From Patiria pectinifera (Eukaryota > Echinodermata > Asteroidea > Valvatida > Asterinidae), in NCBI GenBank assembly GCA_029964075.1, contig CM057130.1, forward strand, positions 3,844,001 to 3,908,000: a stretch of 64,000 bases of DNA, given 5' to 3'. A model generated the notes under the pieces. The model saw nothing but the letters and a program-made list of their open reading frames with translations. It was not told where the DNA came from and did not search any database. Of the stretch, positions 58,593-64,000 are shown in pieces (the first letter of the stretch is position 1; every line of letters begins with the position of its first letter). The position numbers were made by a program, and so were the translations under genes.

Positions 58593-58940
58593 TACGGAAG
58601 CGTATTTAGGACATGACCGAAAATATTTTTTAGGCCCACTACTTCGCCCGGGCGGATTACTAATTCGCCAGGGCAGATTACTAATTCTCCCGGCCGGGCA
58701 GACTACTAATTCTTTCGGGCGAATTAGTAATCCGTCCGGGCGAAATAGTAATTCGCCCGTGTGAATAAGTAATCCGCCCGGGCGAAATAAATCCGCCCGG
58801 GCGACATAGTAATTCACCCGGGCGCAATAATAATTTGCCCGGGCAAATAAGTAATCTGCCCGGGCGAAATAGTAATCCGCCCGGGCAAAATAGAGGGCCG
58901 AAATTTTTTTTTTTGGTCATGTCCTAAATACGCTTCCGTA
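58593..58940 (+). mobile_element. MITE with internal GCCCGGGC tandem array
   Basis: Ends TACGGAAGCGTATTTAGGAC and GTCCTAAATACGCTTCCGTA are perfect inverted repeats (26 bp with ATGACC). Between them about a dozen 20-24 bp units of the form CGCCCGGGCGAAATAGTAAT run from 58645 to 58890. No ORF is credible. Confidence 0.8.
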
Positions 58941-59059
58941 GTATCTTGCTTGTTGTATTGTACAAATGTAATTTGTCCTAATTGTATATCTTGCAATGCA
59001 AGATACAATTAGTACAACATTTACAACATGCAAGTTGCATGTTGTAAATTAGGCCTAAT

Positions 59060-59806
59060 CTACTCCTAGAACTATGAGGCTCCACGTAGTGGAGCCTCAT
59101 AGAGTTAGAACCCCGCAAAATTGTTGTCAGCACAAAACACTAATTAAGTACAAAAACATCCATCCCAACCAAGTTTTTTCCCACAGAACTGCTGCACAGT
59201 TTGCCCCTAAACTCCGTACAATACTTCATGACATACTCACGTTATGTGCACCGAACAAACATTGGTGGATTCTGTTGGTTTTTCGGCAAAAATGATGAAA
59301 AATATGCCCTTTCCGCACTGTGCCAACCTGACACTTGAAACGTGCACGCGCGCAGAATGATCGCAGTCATTTTCGGTTCGATATCTCGGAGCGCACCGCG
59401 GGGGGTATGGTGTAGGAGCGGAACGATAGTATGCGCATGGGTACAAGTGCAAGTACATACCCCCCGCGGCGCGCTCCGAGCGATCGAACCCGAACATTGC
59501 GATCATTCTGCGCGCGTGCACGTTTCAAGTGTCAGGTTGGCTCAGTGCTGAAAGGGCATATTTTTTATCATTTTTGCAGAAAAACCGACAGAATCCACCG
59601 ATGTTTGTTAGGTGCACATAACGTGAGTATGTCATGAGGTATTGTACGGAGTTTAGGGGCAAACTGTGCAGCGGTTCTGTGGGAAAAAGCTTGGTTGGGA
59701 TGGACGTTTTTGTACTTAATTAGTGTTTTGTGCTGACAACAATTTTGCGGGGTTCTAACTCTATGAGGCTCCACTACGTGGAGCCTCATAGTTCTAGGAG
59801 TAGACC
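59060..59806. mobile_element. Giant near-perfect fold-back with 31-bp palindromes at both ends
   Basis: Arms of about 360 bp (from TCTACTCCTAGAAC to about 59425, and about 59445 to GTTCTAGGAGTAGA) are inverted copies with few mismatches. Each outer end holds a palindrome, CTATGAGGCTCCAC + 3 nt + its complement, at 59072-59102 and 59761-59791. The centre is GC-rich (CCGCGGGG). No coding sense. Confidence 0.85.
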
Positions 59807-59929
59807 TAATCATAGATGGAGCAAGGAACAGAGGTCGAGTTGAACTTGAATTTGAAACCTAGGGCTTATGACAAGTCTTGGTCAAATAAATCTGATCTTA
59901 ACTTAAAAAGGGCTACAAAAGACTTAGGC

Positions 59930-60870
59930 CTATCTCTACTGAGTGGAGCGTTGAACTGTCTACACTCACAGTACCCTCCGTACAAACGCTCCGCCGCACC
60001 AATTCGGCAGAGTCTTTGGTGACATGTACACAACATGCATTTCGTGCATACCCTCGCGAGGGCAAAAGGCCCCAAAAAAACTGGTAAAGAGAATACAAAT
60101 GAGAAAGACAGTAACCCTGGATATACTTCTAGAATTGGAGGGCTTCTCTTCATCAGCCTTCTAGCATGGTGATTTTTCAAGGGTCAGCACTCTATGGCTT
60201 TTGGAAATGCCCTTTGATAGACGAAATAGGCTTTGTCTGAAATTCCACTTTCTGAAACACAAATCTACCAAAAAAATTGAGCTGGTTGATCTATAACTCT
60301 GAAATATTTAAGAACGATTGACATTTGGATCATGGTAGCTCTACTGAGTGGAGCGTTGAACTACGGTACCCTCCGTACAAGCGCTCCACGGATTTGGCAT
60401 ACTTTGGTGACAGGTACACGGTCGTCATGACGGTATGCATTTTGTGCATGCCCTCGCGAGGACAAAAGGCCCCCAAAAAACTGATAAAGAGAATACAAAT
60501 GAGAAATACAGCAACCTTGGATAGATCCACACATTCATGACATTCCATAAGACCCCTTACATTGTTCCAAACAACCGGTATTTTTGAAAAAAGAACAAAA
60601 TAGTCTGAACTAATTACCGCTCACAATTAAATATGTCTGCCGAGTTGTACAGTTCATTTCACTGACATGTCTGATGCCTAATTCATCGCGCGCGTGTGTG
60701 ACATCACTATTGAAGAAAAACAAGTCGCGCTTAATCAATGACTGTTTCATGTAGGCCTACTGATATGTGTCCCACGCCAAAAACCCACACTGTCACACGG
60801 CGCGGGGCACATATGACTACATGAAACAGTCGTAAAAACTCAACGCTCCACTCAGTAGAGCTAGGATCAT
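59930..60870 (+). repeat. Direct repeats with GAGTGGAGCGTTGAACT ends
   Basis: 59934-60120 and 60338-60530 are direct copies ('ctactgagtggagcgttgaa', 'ccctccgtacaa', 'gagaatacaaatgagaaa'). An inverted 'caacgctccactcagtagag' closes the block at about 60841-60860. Between lies a palindrome (60737-60836, GACTGTTTCATGTAG arms). Confidence 0.6.
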
Positions 60871-61747
60871 GGGTTGAATTTTTTGGGTGAAAAATGTGAG
60901 TTTTTACTCACCAGCCTGGCGTTGCCGATCTGACGAATACAGCGGTCATGTTTATGTGTGTTTACATACGTTGCGTGTGCGCTGATCTTCGTGTGACCTC
61001 AGCAGGTCAACTCAACATTCGGCTCGACCGTTTGGGATGGAGGGGAGATTGTATGCTTTGCATCGCGAAACAGTTCATGTACATCATGATGTATGTCATT
61101 TTGGCGCGCTGAATACGCTGCGCTGTGTCATTACAAGTTGTCAGTTTTGGTGGACTGTTTACTAATGGATCTTTATTATTTCCGTAAATAAGGGCCACAC
61201 TTGGAGCATGTACCCGAAAAAGTAGACATTATGAACGTTGTGTCAATAACAACCTCACGCGTAATTGTGATAGAAAACCTTTCAACGTGTTTTCTATTCC
61301 CTTCCCATTATATTAAGTACTTACACGTTAAGAATACAGTGAATATTCTATTCAACGAATCAATCGGCATGCCCAATAAATGCCTCCTTTTGGAGAGACA
61401 ATTATGGAGGCTGATATTATGTTACCATTTAGCAAATCCAGACACACACAAAAACAAACCATTCAGTTTAAAAAAAAAAAAAAAGGTCTGGGAACCAGAT
61501 CAGGAGATTTTAGAAGCTCCTAGATGTCCGTGGCAACCTACATGTACAACCTTAATTTATTTCAGACAACTGTGTCATGGTTAACTGAAAAGTTTCATGG
61601 TACATGTGTATGTCGCTAGGCAAAGTTGAACCTGCAAAAGTATGTGAAAATAAACAGCCTTTCATTTTTGCTATTCTCTTTCATTTAAGTCTCCAGGTTC
61701 TCAGCTGTGATTGAATCAACCTGTGTGCACTTATCGGGATGTGAGTG
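60871..61747. other. Upstream flank of the zinc-finger gene
   Basis: Contains GC-richer sequence at 60900-61150, then A/T-rich sequence with a poly-A run near 61470. Any 5' untranslated exon or promoter would lie here, but no TATA box or clear splice pair could be assigned. Confidence 0.35.
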
Positions 61748-63292
61748 ATGACATCAGCATCAACAGTCATGAATATGGAAATGCATACCCCCACTGGAAT
61801 GAGCAGTGCCACGCCCATTGCCGTCTCGGCTGATGGTTTGTCAGGAACTAGCGATGGACACATGCTTGTGTTCCCAGACGATTACACAAACAGCAACATT
61901 ATTCCCACCCCCAACGGAATCCCCATGACCAGCCCGCATGACTTGCTGGGAACCATTGGATTACCGGCATTGAGCCAGGCTGATATCACCCAGGGCACCA
62001 GTGTACTCTCAGGCAGCGCTGAGCAAAGCGGTCACTTTGTCCAGAAGTCGACCGCTTCCGTTGGAGTCCAAGTCAACTTATGTTGCTGTGCCCATCGGGG
62101 CTGTAATCCCGAAGACATTATCTCAGTACCCCAAGTTGATAAAACCGATATTCTTAACAACGATGTTCACTTTCAAGAAAATCCTGAGCATAGGCTTTCA
62201 AATGATGGTGAGGCTAATGCAGGAAAAACAGACCAAGACAAAGACCTGCTCGCTATCGCAACCCCAAAACTGTTGCTCAAACACAGCTATAAAGATATGA
62301 AGAGGAAAGACAAGAGGCGCCTGAAGGCAGACAAGCCTTCTGCATGCAGGAAGCCCAAACAGCAAAAGGTTCTGACTCGTAGGAGCACCAAATCAACCCT
62401 AGAGCGTCGCTACCTCTGCGAAGGATGCGGGATAAGATTTGTCCACAAGGCAACGTACGATCGTCATCTACAAGAGCTTCGGGGCAAGGCAGCCGAGAAC
62501 AAATGCTCACACTGCAGTGCCACGTTCACCTACTTGTGCAAACTGAAGCAGCATATCGCGGCTAAGCATCCTGACCTGATATCTGCTCCAGCCAGAGAGC
62601 GGCCCGTCATCTGCCACATCTGCGGCATCCAATTACAAACGAGCATCAGTATGACCAAACACATGCGTATCCACGATGGTGACAAGCCGTTTCTGTGCAA
62701 GTACTGCCCCAAGGCTTTCAGATGGCACACGGGGCTCGAGTATCACGAGCGAATCCACACTGGCGAACGGCCGTTCAAGTGTCCGAATTGTCCCAAGGCG
62801 TTCACGAACCCGTCGGATATGGCCCGGCACCAGACTGTCCACACGGGCAAGAAACCTCATCTGTGTCACCAGTGCGGGAAGGGATTCACTCAAAGTGGAA
62901 CGCTCAATGCTCACATCAAAAGCAAACACAGTCAGCTGACTAATTCTCTCAATCCCAGTCTGGCATCAAACCTAAGCATTATGAATACACCCTGCACTGA
63001 GCCTATCACGATGCCTACTAATCTGAAACAGCCCGACATACATGTATGCCATTTCTGTGGGAAGAACTTTCCCCAGGATCACATGCTGGACGCCCATATC
63101 CGGAAATCGCACCAACAGCCGCTCCCGAACATGACACTGGAGGCCGGTTTGCGCTGCGGGACCCTGGAAGAAATGAAGCTACAATTGGCGACATGTAGCG
63201 CTTTGAACCAAAACCAGGTTTTCAATATGTCATCATGCGTACCCACAGAAAGAGAAATTGCTGAGGTGGTTGTCAACATGCTTGCACAATGA
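61748..63292 (+). CDS. C2H2 zinc-finger protein, 514 aa, single uninterrupted ORF
   Basis: An in-frame TGA at 61742 precedes the first ATG at 61748, and TGA at 63290-63292 ends the frame. Residues 1-180 are Ser/Thr/Pro-rich and acidic in places, with a Cys-rich motif 'CCCAHRGC' near residue 112. A Lys/Arg-rich stretch at about 184-213 ('MKRKDKRRLK', 'TRRSTK') looks like a nuclear localisation signal. Fingers follow: one degenerate (about 224-242, the second zinc His missing), then six C2H2 fingers at about 252-274, 289-309, 317-337, 345-365, 373-394 and 434-455. TGERP/TGKKP-type linkers join fingers 3 to 6; a 40-residue gap precedes the last. Tandem C2H2 fingers with these linkers typically bind DNA, so a nuclear regulator is likely. 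No KRAB, BTB or SCAN domain is visible. I do not recognise a specific orthologue. 5' untranslated exons may lie upstream. Confidence 0.88.
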   Translation: MTSASTVMNMEMHTPTGMSSATPIAVSADGLSGTSDGHMLVFPDDYTNSNIIPTPNGIPMTSPHDLLGTIGLPALSQADITQGTSVLSGSAEQSGHFVQKSTASVGVQVNLCCCAHRGCNPEDIISVPQVDKTDILNNDVHFQENPEHRLSNDGEANAGKTDQDKDLLAIATPKLLLKHSYKDMKRKDKRRLKADKPSACRKPKQQKVLTRRSTKSTLERRYLCEGCGIRFVHKATYDRHLQELRGKAAENKCSHCSATFTYLCKLKQHIAAKHPDLISAPARERPVICHICGIQLQTSISMTKHMRIHDGDKPFLCKYCPKAFRWHTGLEYHERIHTGERPFKCPNCPKAFTNPSDMARHQTVHTGKKPHLCHQCGKGFTQSGTLNAHIKSKHSQLTNSLNPSLASNLSIMNTPCTEPITMPTNLKQPDIHVCHFCGKNFPQDHMLDAHIRKSHQQPLPNMTLEAGLRCGTLEEMKLQLATCSALNQNQVFNMSSCVPTEREIAEVVVNMLAQ

Positions 63293-64000
63293 GCCACGAA
63301 ATTGGACTCTTTTTACATGTACATGTAGCAGACGTTTGTGCTTCTCGAGGGTGTATCAGAAAAATGGGAATTTTACTGTTCGTTTTGGTGGGTTTTTTTT
63401 TTAAAGAAAGTGAGCATAATTTTATATAATTTTATAAGCACTGTATAGCTGCTACTGTCTGAGTTTGTGAAAAAAACACCAAGCTTGTTTCATGGTTAAG
63501 ACATCTGCAGTAGTAAGGAGGAGGTCACGGGCTGGAGTCCCACCCAAGTTAGCTTGTGATTTTTTCATACGTGCACATGTACAAGTTTTTTTACTGCACT
63601 AGACTGTACTGTGGTTGTAAAACCACAGCATCAGCAAAAGGTAGTACTCAGTGTTTTTAGTTACAATGAAAACAAGCTATTTACAGTAGGCATGTGTTGC
63701 ATTGTGAGAAAATCATCTTTTTCCAAATTGTTTTCAGAGTAAACACTGTATTACAATCGGCATGAGCTGCGTTGCCGTACAACTTGTTAGAACATTCTGA
63801 ATATGGAAACATTCAGATATGGAATATGGAAAAATTCCAAACTTTCTGAATACGGGAGAAACATGTACTGCCTCTTTGAAACATTTCAGCAAGGTGTTTG
63901 GGTGATTTCATTTAAAATCAGACGTTTATGTACATTTTTGTTCAGCCGTGATGAAGGTGCCATGAACACCAAAAGCTCAACAGCCATATCGCACATGCAC
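63293..64000. other. 3' flank of the zinc-finger gene
   Basis: No AATAAA is seen within the remaining 700 nt. Apart from the tRNA-like fragment at 63497-63550 the sequence is unremarkable. Confidence 0.4.
63497..63550 (+). repeat. tRNA-like SINE fragment
   Basis: TGGTTAAGACATCTGC, then GGGCTGGAGTCCCACCC, matches the tRNA-like segment in the fold-back at 14483-14880. The cloverleaf is imperfect, so it is a repeat fragment rather than a tRNA gene. Confidence 0.5.

Noticed and set aside
58551-58920. Minus-strand ORFs with PGGLLIRPG repeats (collagen-like look)
   Set aside because: They are produced by the GCCCGGGC array inside a MITE with perfect terminal repeats; no signal peptide or Gly-X-Y regularity.
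61201-61584. 127-codon ORF upstream of the zinc-finger gene
   Set aside because: It runs through a poly-A tract giving KKKKK, has no domain, and its composition matches intergenic sequence.

Overview
This is nuclear DNA from an animal. All recognisable coding sequence is on the + strand, split by GT-AG introns, and the introns and spacers are packed with mobile-element debris. The repeat types (tRNA-derived SINEs with ATT tails, a decayed RTE-type LINE, many hAT-like and Tc1/mariner-like MITEs, fold-back elements) and the tenascin/receptor-phosphatase-like FN3 style suggest a marine invertebrate, most likely a non-vertebrate deuterostome such as an echinoderm. The species cannot be fixed from sequence alone.

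Region 1 (3156-50992) is the 3' part of one large gene; its 5' end lies upstream of the window. Twenty-five exons encode 21 fibronectin type III (FN3) domains and a C-terminal hydrophobic tail that looks like a GPI-anchor signal, with a stop at 50990-50992 and an AATAAA at 51041. Every domain boundary is a phase-1 intron, the classic arrangement of shuffled extracellular modules. Seventeen domains are single exons and four are split (domains 1, 2, 15, 17). The domains alternate strictly between two subtypes: A has 'L-x-PG-x-x-Y' and ends in 'RT' or 'QT', while B ends mostly in 'TST', 'TT' or 'ET'. The gene therefore appears to have grown by duplication of two-domain units. Domains 18 and 20 carry an RGD in the FG loop, where fibronectin and tenascin place their integrin-binding RGD. 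The product is predicted to be a cell-surface adhesive protein.

Two duplications are directly visible. An intron-exon-intron block at about 2110-5960 (domain 1, then a 26/28-bp minisatellite) recurs at about 35505-44365 (domain 17, then the same minisatellite). The second copy has been swollen by nested insertions whose empty sites survive in the first copy. A 2.4-kb block with domains 18-19 (46.7-47.9 kb) recurs in tandem as domains 20-21 (49.15-51.0 kb), including a CTCF-like motif after each RGD exon.

Region 2 (51.05-61.7 kb) has no convincing host gene. It holds a mariner-like MITE, a SINE, an RTE-like LINE remnant, a MITE carrying a GCCCGGGC array, and a 750-bp near-perfect fold-back with 31-bp palindromes at both ends.

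Region 3 (61748-63292) is an uninterrupted 514-codon C2H2 zinc-finger gene with six canonical fingers and one degenerate finger, probably a nuclear DNA-binding protein. It has no evident functional link to the FN3 gene.
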